64,000 bases of DNA from Jiangella ureilytica (GTDB lineage: Bacteria > Actinomycetota > Actinomycetes > Jiangellales > Jiangellaceae). Shown in pieces: positions 40,136 through 49,400 of the stretch (position 1 is its first letter; every line of letters starts with the position of its first letter). The position numbers and the translations under genes were made by a program. The notes under the pieces are model-generated. The model had not been told where the DNA came from, did not search any database, and worked only from the letters and a program-made list of their open reading frames with translations. The stretch is from contig NZ_SMKL01000004.1 in NCBI RefSeq assembly GCF_004348545.1, positions 62,001-126,000 on the forward strand, given 5' to 3'.

Positions 40136-40677
40136 TGGGTTCCCCCGTCCCCCTGCTGCCCATTCTCTTAAGCCGCGCGGATGCCCTCAAGTCCGCGCGC
40201 TCTGTGCTTGGGCGCCGCCGTGGTGGGGGCGCTTGGACTTGACCGCACCCGCGTGGCCTAAGAACGGGCAGCTATCAGGGGGACGGGGGGAGTCTGGCGA
40301 CGGGTGCCGGGGTCCTGGCGGCCCTGCTGGTGTCCACGTGGTGGGATTTGGCGCGTTTCGCGGGGCCATCACGAGGTTCTCTGCCGCTTCACCAGGCCTG
40401 CATGCCTGGTGATGTGGCAGAAGGCCTGGTGATGTAGCGGATCGCCGATGATCATCGCGGTGCACAGTCCGGCGAACCGGGGCGAAACGGGCACGCGAAG
40501 CGGTGAGGCGTGCCCAGGGTCTCCCCGTCCCCCTGATAGCTGCCCGTTCTTGGGCCCCGGGTGCCCGGGTCAGGCCGAAGCCGCCCAACCACACGGTCAA
40601 GCAACCACAGCGGGCGCCGGCTTGAGGCGGGTGGCCGGGGTCAAGAGAATGGGCAGCAAGGGGGACGGGGAGCCCAC
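40136..40677. repeat. Two inverted, diverged copies of a ~155-bp palindrome-ended element
   Basis: Element A spans ~40136-40291 and element B ~40521-40677. Each is bounded by inverted arms of ~33 bases built on CCCCGTCCCCCT...GCTGCCC.TTCT. The outer arms (40136-40171 and 40641-40677) match each other with about four differences. The inner arms (40255-40291 and 40521-40556) match each other even better, including the word CAGCTATCAGGGGGACGGGG in one arm. B is therefore an inverted copy of A, separated by ~230 bases. The central spacer contains another stem, CACCAGGC...GCCTGGTG (40400-40421), and a direct repeat GCCTGGTGATGT. No protein-coding signal is convincing in 40109-40702, which lies between converging genes. 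Confidence 0.85.
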
Positions 40678-40702
40678 CTCAAACCCCCAGCCAACTGGGG
40701 TG

Positions 40703-42835
40703 TCATGGGGGCGGCGGGAGCTTCGCCCGGGTCGCGCAGGCGACGGTGAAGCCCGACCCGGTGCTCACGTGGTACCGCCATTGCGACGTGCCGTCGCCGC
40801 AGCGGCCGCGGTAGCCGAGGTCGGCGTCGCCGTCGCCGTCGACGTCGCCGACGGAGATGCCGTAGTGAGCCGTCGAGCCGTCGGCGGCGGGCCAGAAGTC
40901 GCCGCCCCAGCGGCGCACCTCGAAGCCGTGCTCGCCGCTGACGTGTACCCGGAAGCAGGGCTCGCCGGCGCTGCCGCAGGCGCCGCGGTAGCCGACGTCG
41001 TCGCGGCCGTCGCCGGTGAAGTCGCCCACCAGCAGGCCGTACACGCCGGTCTCGACGGTCCAGGCGACGTCGTCGCCCCAGGACCGGGCCTGGAAGGACT
41101 CGCCGTCGCTGCCCAGCATGCGCCAGCAACGCTCGTTCGCCGCCCCGCAGGCGCCGCGGTAGAGGAGGTCGTCGCGGGCGTCGCCGTCGAAGTCGCCGAC
41201 CTGGACGCCCAGGCCGGCCGTCTCGCCGGTGGTGGGCCCGAGCCGCGCCCACGGCCGCGGCGGTGCGAACCCGTCGTCGCCGCCCAGGGCCACGCGCCAG
41301 CAGTGCGTCTCACCCGAGCAGGACCCGGCCCAGGCGAGGTCGTCGTGGCCGTCGCCGTCGAAGTCGCCGACCTGGACGCCGAAACGGGCCGCCAGTTGTG
41401 CGCCGCCGAGCCGGGCCGGCCAGCGGACGATCTCGACGCCGGTGCCGGCGCTGAGGTGCGCCCGCCAGTACGGGTCGCGGTCCGGCTCGCGGACCAGCTG
41501 GACGAAGTCCTCGCGGTCGTCGCCGTCGAAGTCGCCGCGGTGCAGCCCGGCGAACGGCTCCTCCCACTCCGGCGTGGTGCCGCAGTCGCTGGTGCGGACG
41601 GCGCCCAGGTGCGAGACGAGCGCGGCGCGGGCGTTGCCCTGGACGCAGAACTCCGCGGCCCGGCTGGTCGAGACCGAGATCATGCCGCCGTCGACGAACG
41701 CGTTGCCGCCGATGAAGACGTCGCTCTCGGGCGCACCCTGCTGCCCGGCGATCTCGGCGTCGCGCCAGTACGTCACGCCGCAGTAGTGCCGGCAGCCGGT
41801 GGCGCCGCGCATGTCGATGGTGTTGTCGCGCATGGAGACGCGGCGGAACACCTCGGGCATGACCTGGCTGGCGTAGACGTAGCTGTAGATGCCCGACGAG
41901 CGCATGCGGTTGCCGACGACGTAGGTGTCGTGCTGGTTGCGCAGCTTCATCGAGCCGCCGGCGGGCGAGGCGTCCCAGCCGTCGGCGCGGTTGCCGACGA
42001 TCGCCAGCCGCCGGCTGCCCCACGCGTAGAGGCCGTGGTCCTGGCAGAACCTGCAGCCGGCCGGCGCCCCGATGCCGGGCGTGCGCCGCCAGACGTTGCC
42101 GTCGACCACCACATCGTCGTTGCCCTGCCCGGTCGCGAGATCGTGCCCCCACAGGTTGACGGCGGTGCGGAACCAGCCGTCGGGCACCTCGGGGTCGAGG
42201 TCGCGGGTGGTGCCGAACCACGAGTCCTTGACGACGGTGAGCCGGGTGGTGTCGGCGACGACGCCGCGGCCGGGGTGCGCGCTGTCGCGGAGGAACTCGC
42301 AGCCGTCGACGGTGACCCCGCTGGTGTGGCGGAGCAGCACGTAGGCGACGCCCCACTCGCTGGACGTCTGCCCGTTGCGGAACGTGCAGTCGCGCAGCGT
42401 GACGTCGGAGACCGAGCTGTAGTCGTCGGAGCCGGTCAGCTCGAGGCGGACGTCGTCGAACTCCAGCCCGCTGATCGTGACGTCGCGCAGCAGGTCCTGG
42501 GCGATGGTGACGCCGTCGGCGCTCGTGCTGCGCAGGACGACCCGGGCGCCGTCGGCGGCGGTGTAGTTCCGGCGCGAGGCGAACCGGATGGGCCGGTCGA
42601 GCCGGTAGACGCCGGCCGGGAAGACGACGGTCTGGCCCGGCTCGGAGGCGTCGATGGCGGACTGGACGGCGGACGCGTGACTGCGGCCCGAGGCGAGGAA
42701 CGCCCCGACGTCGACGGTCTTGGGCTCGGGCCGCCGGACGTCGCGCGCGCCGTCGGGACCGCCGGTGAGCCAGCCGGGCGCCCAGCCGGAGAGGAGGGTC
42801 GCCGCCAGCACCGTCGCCAGAATGACGCCGATCAC
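40703..42835 (-). CDS. Exported right-handed beta-helix protein with FG-GAP repeats
   Basis: About 710 aa from GTG 42835 (VIGVILATVLAATLLSG, a signal peptide or anchor); TTG 42844 is an alternative, with GAGGAA at 42849-42854 upstream of both. After a pectate-lyase-like entry (SAVQSAIDASEPGQTVVFPAGVYRLDRPI) come many short beta-helix coils such as VTISGLEFDDVRLEL, VTLRDCTFRNGQ and VTVDGCEFLRDSA, so a parallel beta-helix binding or cleaving a polysaccharide is likely. Five FG-GAP-like repeats end the chain (GDFDGDDREDFVQL, GDFDGDGHDDLAW, GDFDGDARDDLLYRG, GDFTGDGRDDVGYRG, GDVDGDGDADLGYRG), each paired with cysteines, unlike the repeats at 23.4-27.6 kb. The catalytic site cannot be identified, so lyase activity is unproven. 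Confidence 0.8.
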   Translation of the reverse strand: MIGVILATVLAATLLSGWAPGWLTGGPDGARDVRRPEPKTVDVGAFLASGRSHASAVQSAIDASEPGQTVVFPAGVYRLDRPIRFASRRNYTAADGARVVLRSTSADGVTIAQDLLRDVTISGLEFDDVRLELTGSDDYSSVSDVTLRDCTFRNGQTSSEWGVAYVLLRHTSGVTVDGCEFLRDSAHPGRGVVADTTRLTVVKDSWFGTTRDLDPEVPDGWFRTAVNLWGHDLATGQGNDDVVVDGNVWRRTPGIGAPAGCRFCQDHGLYAWGSRRLAIVGNRADGWDASPAGGSMKLRNQHDTYVVGNRMRSSGIYSYVYASQVMPEVFRRVSMRDNTIDMRGATGCRHYCGVTYWRDAEIAGQQGAPESDVFIGGNAFVDGGMISVSTSRAAEFCVQGNARAALVSHLGAVRTSDCGTTPEWEEPFAGLHRGDFDGDDREDFVQLVREPDRDPYWRAHLSAGTGVEIVRWPARLGGAQLAARFGVQVGDFDGDGHDDLAWAGSCSGETHCWRVALGGDDGFAPPRPWARLGPTTGETAGLGVQVGDFDGDARDDLLYRGACGAANERCWRMLGSDGESFQARSWGDDVAWTVETGVYGLLVGDFTGDGRDDVGYRGACGSAGEPCFRVHVSGEHGFEVRRWGGDFWPAADGSTAHYGISVGDVDGDGDADLGYRGRCGDGTSQWRYHVSTGSGFTVACATRAKLPPPP

Positions 42836-42919
42836 TCGCCGCAAATTCCTCGAATCCTCCCGAATCGACCACAGGGGTTGGCTTCGAGTATGCCCTGGGC
42901 CGGCGGCGCCCAACCGCGG

Positions 42920-43894
42920 TCAGCGGTTCTTCAGCGGCTCCCACCACGACCGCTGGTCGCGGTACCAGGCGACGGTCTGGGCCAGCCCGGCGGCGAAGTC
43001 CTGCCGCGGCACGTAGCCCAGCTCGGCCCGGATCTTGCCGTCGTCGACGGAGTAGCGCCGGTCGTGTGCGAGCCGGTCCTCGACGTGGTCGACGCGGTCC
43101 CAGCCGGCGCCGCAGGCCTCGAGCAGCAGGCCGGTGAGCTCCTTGTTCGTCAGCTCGCGGCCGCCGCCGATGTTGTAGACCTGGCCGGACCGCCCGCCCG
43201 CGCGGACCAGCTCGATGCCCTGGCAGTGGTCGTCGACGTGCAGCCAGTCGCGCACGTTGAGGCCGTCGCCGTAGAGCGGCACGTTGAGGCCGTCGAGCAG
43301 GTTGGTGACGAACAGCGGGATGACCTTCTCGGGGTACTGGTAGGGCCCGTAGTTGTTCGAGCAGCGCGTGACCGACACCGGCACGCCGTGGGTGCGGTGG
43401 TAGGCCAGCGCGACGAGGTCGCTGCCGGCCTTGCTGGCGCTGTAGGGGGAGTTCGGCTCGAGGATGTGGTCCTCGGTCCACGACCCGGACTCGATGGAGC
43501 CGTACACCTCGTCGGTCGACACGTGCACGAACCGCTCGACGCCGTGGCGCCGGGCCGCGTCGAGCAGCGTCTGCGTGCCCACGACGTTGGTCTGCACGAA
43601 CGCCGCCGCGCCCTGGATGGAGCGGTCGACATGGCTCTCGGCGGCGAAGTGGACCACCTGGTCGGCGGCGGCCAGCAGCTCGTCGACCAGACCGGTGTCG
43701 AGGATGTCGCCCTTGACGAAGGAGAACCGGGGGTGGTCGGCGACCGGCTCGAGGTTGGCGGGGTTGCCGGCGTAGGTCAGTTTGTCGAGGACCACGACCT
43801 CGGCGCCGTCGAGCCCGGGGTAGGCCCCCGACAGTGCCTGGCGGACGTAGTGCGAGCCGATGAACCCGGCTCCGCCCGTGACCAACAACCGCAT
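42920..43894 (-). CDS. rmlB: dTDP-glucose 4,6-dehydratase
   Basis: 324 aa. ATG 43894 has GGGAGGGG before it and starts MRLLVTGGAGFIGSHYVRQ, the NAD-binding loop. HFAAESHVDRSI, VSTDEVYGSI with the catalytic Thr/Asp/Glu triplet, YSASKAGSDLVALAYHRTH (Tyr-x3-Lys) and CSNNYGPYQYPEKVIPLF are all diagnostic for RmlB. It removes water from dTDP-glucose to give dTDP-4-keto-6-deoxyglucose, the second step to dTDP-L-rhamnose. Divergent from rmlA over 48 bases, so the two share a regulatory region. Confidence 0.96.
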   Translation of the reverse strand: MRLLVTGGAGFIGSHYVRQALSGAYPGLDGAEVVVLDKLTYAGNPANLEPVADHPRFSFVKGDILDTGLVDELLAAADQVVHFAAESHVDRSIQGAAAFVQTNVVGTQTLLDAARRHGVERFVHVSTDEVYGSIESGSWTEDHILEPNSPYSASKAGSDLVALAYHRTHGVPVSVTRCSNNYGPYQYPEKVIPLFVTNLLDGLNVPLYGDGLNVRDWLHVDDHCQGIELVRAGGRSGQVYNIGGGRELTNKELTGLLLEACGAGWDRVDHVEDRLAHDRRYSVDDGKIRAELGYVPRQDFAAGLAQTVAWYRDQRSWWEPLKNR

Positions 43895-43942
43895 CTCGAC
43901 CCCTCCCGGAACCATCACTACCGCGGGCTATCGTAGGCGCTC

Positions 43943-44815
43943 ATGCGAGGAATCATCCTGGCGGGCGGCTCGGGAACCAGGCTGCATCCGCTCACCGTGG
44001 CGGTCAGCAAGCAGATGCTCCCGGTCTTCGACAAGCCCATGATCTACTACCCGCTGACCACGCTCATGCTGGCCGGCATAACCGAGATCCTCGTCATCAC
44101 CACGCCGCGCGACGAGGAGCAGTTCCGGTCGCTGCTCGGCGACGGCTCCGACCTGGGCATCTCCATCTCCTACGCCCAGCAGCCGAGCCCCGAAGGCCTG
44201 GCCCAGGCGTTCGTCATCGGCGCCGACTTCGTGGGCTCCGAGCACGTCGCGCTGGTGCTGGGCGACAACATCTTCTACGGCGCCGGCCTCGGCACCCAGC
44301 TGCGCAAGTACAGCGAGGTCGACGGAGGGCTGGTTTTCGCCTACCACGTCGCCGACCCCTCGGCCTACGGCGTCGTCGAGTTCGACGACGCCGGCCGGGC
44401 CGTCAGCATGGAGGAGAAGCCGGCCGTCCCGCGCAGCAACTTCGCCGTCCCCGGCCTCTACTTCTACGACAGCGACGTCGTCGAGATCGCCCGCGACCTG
44501 AAGCCGTCGCCCCGCGGCGAGCTCGAGATCACCGACGTCAACCGCACCTACCTCGAGCGCGGCGCCTTGCACGTCGAGGTGCTGCCCCGCGGCACCGCCT
44601 GGCTCGACACCGGCACGTTCGACAACCTGCTGGCCGCCGGCGAGTACGTCCGCGTCATCGAGGCACGGCAGGGCCAGAAGATCGGCTGCCCCGAGGAGGT
44701 GGCCTGGCGCATGGGCTTCATCGACGACGACCAGCTGCGGGCCAGCGGCGAGCGGCTGCGCAAGTCCGGCTACGGCGACTACCTCTTCGGCCTGCTCGAC
44801 GGGGCGCCCGCGTGA
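43943..44815 (+). CDS. rmlA: Glucose-1-phosphate thymidylyltransferase
   Basis: 290 aa, the standard length of RmlA. The N-terminus [20 protein letters not shown] is the nucleotide-binding signature with the catalytic Arg. [71 protein letters not shown] and [16 protein letters not shown] follow in the normal order. It makes dTDP-glucose from dTTP and glucose-1-phosphate and is normally feedback-inhibited by dTDP-rhamnose. The stop overlaps the GTG of rmlC. Confidence 0.97.
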   Translation: MRGIILAGGSGTRLHPLTVAVSKQMLPVFDKPMIYYPLTTLMLAGITEILVITTPRDEEQFRSLLGDGSDLGISISYAQQPSPEGLAQAFVIGADFVGSEHVALVLGDNIFYGAGLGTQLRKYSEVDGGLVFAYHVADPSAYGVVEFDDAGRAVSMEEKPAVPRSNFAVPGLYFYDSDVVEIARDLKPSPRGELEITDVNRTYLERGALHVEVLPRGTAWLDTGTFDNLLAAGEYVRVIEARQGQKIGCPEEVAWRMGFIDDDQLRASGERLRKSGYGDYLFGLLDGAPA

Positions 44816-45438
44816 ACCCGAAGATCGAGCCGCTGTCCGTCGGCGACGCCTTCGCGGTGACGCCGCAGCAGTTCGGCGACCCCCGCGGCGTCTTCCTCGA
44901 GTCCTTCCGCGGCGACCTGCTGGCCCCGCACCTGGGGCACCGGCCCGACATCGTGCAGACCAACCTGTCCGTCTCGGCGGCCGGCGTGCTGCGCGGCCTG
45001 CACTTCGCCGACGTCCCGCCCAGCCAGGCCAAGTACGTCACCTGCATCTCCGGCGCGGTGCTCGACGTCGTGGCCGACATCAGGGTCGGGTCGCCGACGT
45101 TCGGCCAGTGGGACGCCGTCCTGCTCGACGACGTGGACCGGCGGGCCGTGTACGTGGCCGAGGGGCTGGGGCACGCGTTCCTGTCACTGGCCGACGGGTC
45201 CGCCGTCATGTACCTGTGCACGGCGCCGTACGCGCCCGGCCGCGAGCACGGCGTCGACCCGCTGGACCCGGAGCTGGGCATCGACTGGCCCACCACCGAC
45301 CGCGACGGCCGGCCGATCACGCTGTCGCTGTCGGACAAGGACCGGGCGGCGCCGTCGCTGGCCGCCGCGCGCGAGTCCGGCCTGCTGCCGGACTATGCCG
45401 CGACGCGCGAGTTCTACGCGTCGCTCGCGGGGTCCTAG
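44812..45438 (+). CDS. rmlC: dTDP-4-dehydrorhamnose 3,5-epimerase
   Basis: 208 aa; GTG 44812 overlaps the rmlA stop. Cupin fold with [33 protein letters not shown] (catalytic His in RGLH), [20 protein letters not shown] and [19 protein letters not shown], all as in RmlC. It epimerises C3 and C5 of dTDP-4-keto-6-deoxyglucose. The last codon and stop (TAG 45436-45438) lie inside the left arm of the palindrome at 45433-45523, so the terminal residues may have been set by that element. Confidence 0.94.
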   Translation: MNPKIEPLSVGDAFAVTPQQFGDPRGVFLESFRGDLLAPHLGHRPDIVQTNLSVSAAGVLRGLHFADVPPSQAKYVTCISGAVLDVVADIRVGSPTFGQWDAVLLDDVDRRAVYVAEGLGHAFLSLADGSAVMYLCTAPYAPGREHGVDPLDPELGIDWPTTDRDGRPITLSLSDKDRAAPSLAAARESGLLPDYAATREFYASLAGS

Positions 45439-45523
45439 GGTGTGTCTCCCAAGTCTCGGCCGCAGCGAGGCGCCGCCTGGGCGTCGCGCAGTAGGCCATG
45501 GACTTGGGAGACACACCCTAGGA
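45433..45523. repeat. MITE-like 91-bp palindrome ending both rmlC and rmlD
   Basis: Arms of 23 bases at 45433-45455 and 45501-45523 are perfectly complementary around a 45-base centre. Inside the ends sits CTAG at both sides, and each CTAG provides the TAG stop of the gene running into it (rmlC from the left, rmlD from the right). The internal ends read GGTGTGTCTCCCA inward. It may act as a two-way terminator. The symmetric CTAG and long perfect arms also fit a small non-autonomous IS5-type element inserted at CTAG. No transposase is present. Confidence 0.75.
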
Positions 45524-46378
45524 GTTCGGGAAGGCCTTCGCGAGGACGACGGGGGCGGCGGCGGCCAGGGCCTCGTCCCAGCGGCGCATGGGTGCCAGCC
45601 CGGCGCGGTCCCAGCCCCGGTGACCCAGGACGGAGTACGCCGGGCGCGGCGCCGGGCGCGGGAACGTGTCCGTGGTGGTGGGCCGGACCCGCTCGGGGTC
45701 GAGCCCGAGCTGCGTGAAGACCGCCCTGGCCAGGCCGAACCACGTCGTCTCGCCGCTGTTGGTGGCGTGGTAGACGCCGGCCGGAGCGTCCGCCGTCGCC
45801 AGCTCGACGACGCGGCGGGCGAGGTCGAGCGACCACGTGGGCTGGCCGCGCTGGTCGTCGACGACGTCGAGGGTGTCGCGCGCCGCCGCGAGCCGGGCCA
45901 TGGTGGCGACGAAGTTGCCGCCGTGCTCGCCGTAGAGCCAGGCCGTGCGGACGACGTAACCGGTGTCGGGCAGCGTCGCGAGCACCGCCCGCTCGCCGGC
46001 GAGCTTGCTGCGTCCGTAGGCCGATCGCGGCCCGGTCGGTGCGTCCTCGGCGTACGGCGCGGTGGCGGCGCCGTCGAACACGTAGTCGGTGGAGATCTGC
46101 ACCAGCCGGGCGCCGTGCCGGGCGCACGCCGCGGCGAGGTGCGCGGGCCCGTCGCCGTTGACCGCCGTGGCCGCGGCCTCGGCAGACTCCGCACCGTCGA
46201 CATCGGTCCAGGCAGCGGCGTTGACGACGACGTCGTGGCCGCGGACGGCGTGGTCGACGGCGTCAGCGTCGGTGACGTCGAGCTCGGCCCGCCCCAGCGC
46301 CGTCACGTCGGCGTCATGGAGCACCGTCACCACGTCGCGGCCCAGCATGCCGGCGGCACCCGTGATCAACCACCGCAC
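45518..46378 (-). CDS. rmlD: dTDP-4-dehydrorhamnose reductase
   Basis: 286 aa; GTG 46378 preceded by GGAGG. WLITGAAGMLGRDVVTVL binds NADPH; VVNAAAWTDVDGAE, VQISTDYVFDGAA, YGRSKLAGERAVL (Tyr-x3-Lys) and VVRTAWLYGEHGGNFVATM are the RmlD signatures. It performs the last step to dTDP-L-rhamnose. It faces rmlC across the palindrome, and its own TAG stop lies in the right arm. It is divergent from the large GT gene over a 119-bp gap that contains TAAGAT at 46409 as a possible -10. Confidence 0.94.
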   Translation of the reverse strand: MRWLITGAAGMLGRDVVTVLHDADVTALGRAELDVTDADAVDHAVRGHDVVVNAAAWTDVDGAESAEAAATAVNGDGPAHLAAACARHGARLVQISTDYVFDGAATAPYAEDAPTGPRSAYGRSKLAGERAVLATLPDTGYVVRTAWLYGEHGGNFVATMARLAAARDTLDVVDDQRGQPTWSLDLARRVVELATADAPAGVYHATNSGETTWFGLARAVFTQLGLDPERVRPTTTDTFPRPAPRPAYSVLGHRGWDRAGLAPMRRWDEALAAAAPVVLAKAFPNS

Positions 46379-46497
46379 TCGGCACCTCCTGCCCTCGTGA
46401 AGCGTCTAAGATACCGAGGGTCCGAATGCGGCCGATGCACTTGGGTCCGATGGCCTGGGGCAGTCTGGGTCAAGATCGTCCCCAAGGAGTTCGTGGC

Positions 46498-49400
46498 ATG
46501 AAACTGCCGGTCGGCAGGGTCCGTCGTCTCGTCAAGAAGGTGCTGCCGCAGGCGTACCTCGACGATGTCGCCCGGCGGCGGCGCGTCGCCTCGGCCATCA
46601 GGTCCAGCGGCCTGTTCGACGCCGACTGGTACCGCGAGCAGCTGAGCGAGCCGATCCCCGCTGGAGTCGACCCCGTCGACCACTACGTCACCGTCGGCTC
46701 GTCCACCGACGTCTCGCCGAACCCGTGCTTCGTCAGCGAGTGGTACCGCGACCACCCCAGGAGCCCCAAGAAGCTCGACGTCGCGCCGTTCATCCACTAC
46801 CTCAACCGCGGCATCGGCCGCGGGCTGTCGCCGCACCCGCTGTTCGACCCCGAGTTCTACACCGAGCAGCACCCCGAGGCCGCCCAGCACCGCGGCGGGC
46901 CGCTCGGGCACTACCTCGAGACCGGCTGGAAGTCCGGCGCGCGGCCCAGCGCGGCCTTCGACGTCGAGGCCTACACCGGCGCCTTCGGCGACGTGCAGGG
47001 CCCGCCGCTGGCCGACTTCGCCCGCCGCACTCGCCGGCTCATGCACGAGACCCGCGGCTGGGAGCACCTGCCGCGCACGGCCGCCGGCTTCGACCACGAG
47101 GCCGCCGACGCGTTCAAGCGGGGCGTCCTCGCCGACTACGCCCGGCGCGCCGAGGAGCCGCCGCTGGTCACCGTCGTCATCCCGACGAAGGACCGGCGCG
47201 AGGGCGTGCTCACCGCCATCGAGTCCGTCGTGGCGCAGACGTACCGGAACTGGCAGCTCGTCGTCGTCGACGACGGCAGCACCGACGGCACCGCCGAGGC
47301 GGTCGAGGCGCTGCTGGGCGACGAGCGCATCGAGCTGGTCCGCCGCGAGCGGGCCGGCGGCGTCTCGGCCGCCCGCAACGCCGGGCTCGCGCAGGCCCGC
47401 GGTCAGTACGTCGCGTACCTCGACTCCGACAACGTGTGGTCGCACGACTTCCTCGAGGTCATGGTCGCGTTCGTGCGCACCCGCGGCCTGCGGTTCGGCT
47501 ACGCCGTCTCCGAGCTGGCCGAGGAGAAGAAGAACGGCCGCACCGGCTACCGGTCGCTGCCGTTCAACCGCGAGGCGCTGGTCGAGCGCAACTTCATCGA
47601 CTGCATCGTCGTCCTGCACGAGCGGTCGCTGCTCGACGAGGTCGGCACGTTCGACGAGCAGCTGCGCCGCAACGTCGACTGGGACCTGTTCATCCGCATG
47701 TCGGCGGTCACCGACTTCGAGCTCGCGCCGTTCATCGCGACCCGTTACGACGCGTGGGAGGAGCGCAGCGACCGCATCACCATCAACGAGCTGTTCGGCT
47801 ACCGCTTCGTCATCCGCGCCAAGCACCTGGTCGACTGGGACGCCGTCGACGCCGGGCTGTCCTCGCGCGGTCCGGGGACGGTGTCCGTCGTCATCCACGC
47901 CGGCGACGACGCCCAGGCCGTCACCGCCACCGTCGAGCGGCTGTTCGAGGTCACCGAGGACGACGTCGAGGTGGTCATCGTCGACGCCAAGGCGACCGAG
48001 GCCGAGGCCATGCGGCTGCAGTTCCTGACCATCCGGTACCCGAACGTGCGCGTGCTGCGGCAGACGCAGCGGTTGTCGACGGAGCTGTCGCGCACCATCG
48101 GCGCGGCGCACGCCACCGGCGAGACCGTCGTCTTCCTGCCCCCGGCGGCCTGGGTCGAGCAGGGCTGGCTCGCGCCGCTGACGGCGGCCCTGGCCGACGG
48201 CGCCGCGGCGGTCCAGCCGCTGGTCCTGCTGCGCGACGGCACGGTGTGGTCGGCCGGCGCGGCGTTCGCCCGCGGCGCGCACCCGCACCACCTCTTCCGC
48301 CGCTTTCCCGGCGACGCCGCCGAGGTCGTGGCGCCGTCGGCCCCGTCGGGCCTGTCGCCGGTCGCGCTGGCCGTCCGGGCCGCCGACTTCGCCGCCGTCC
48401 GCGGCTTCGACCCGCTGTTCGTCAACGACATCGACAACCCCGACCTCAGCCTGCGGCTGGCCCGCCGGACCGGGCGGGCGCTGCGGTACGAGCCCGCGGC
48501 GGTGGTCGCGCTCACCGAAACCCCGGAGCGTCGCACCACGGCGTCGGCCACCACCACCGCGACCGACAACGCCGAGCTGTTCACCGGCCGCTGGAAGGAC
48601 ACCGTCGGCCAGGACGACGTGGCGGTGTGGAGCGCGCGCGGGTACACGATCGTCGGCTACGACGGCGGCGCACCGACCCACTGGGGGTTCGACCCCATCG
48701 TCGTGCGCGACCGCGCCGAGCGGCCGCTGCGCTGGGCCATCAAGATCGGCGCGCCCGACGTCGAGCGCCGTACCAACTGGGGCGACTGGCACTTCGCCAT
48801 CGGGCTCAAGGAGGCGCTGGAGCGGCTGGGACACGAGGCCGTCATCGACGCCAAGCGGGCCTGGTACCGCCCCACCTCCCGCTTCGACGACGTCGCGCTC
48901 GTACTGCGCGGGGTGAGCGTCTACACCGTCAATCCGCAGCAGATCAACCTGTCGTGGGTCATCAGCCATCCCGAGCGGGTCACCCGCCGCGAGCTGGCCT
49001 CCTTCGACGCCGTCTTCGCGGCCTCCACCAGCCTGGCGCGGCGGATGTCCACCGACCTCGGCGCGCCGGTCCGGCCGCTGCTGCAGGCCACTGACGCTCA
49101 TCGCTTCCGTCCGGTGCCGCCCGACCCCCGCCGCCGCCACGACGTGCTGTTCGTGGGCAACGCCCGCGGGATGCGGGCTTCCGTCGGTGCCGCGCTGTCG
49201 GCCGGCATCGTGCCGTCGGTCTACGGCGTGCGCTGGCGCGGGCTGCTGCCCGAGGGCGCCTGGCTCGGCGAGTACATCCCCAACGAGGACCTCCCCGCCG
49301 TCTACGCCGCGGCCGGCGTGGTGCTGAACGACCACTGGGACGACATGAAGGCCGAGGGCCTCATGTCCAACCGGCTGTTCGACCTGGCGGCGTGTGGGGC

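Noticed and set aside
40187-40600. 137-codon minus-strand frame and other frames inside the nested repeat
   Set aside because: They run through inverted-repeat arms, have no ribosome site and no recognisable domain.
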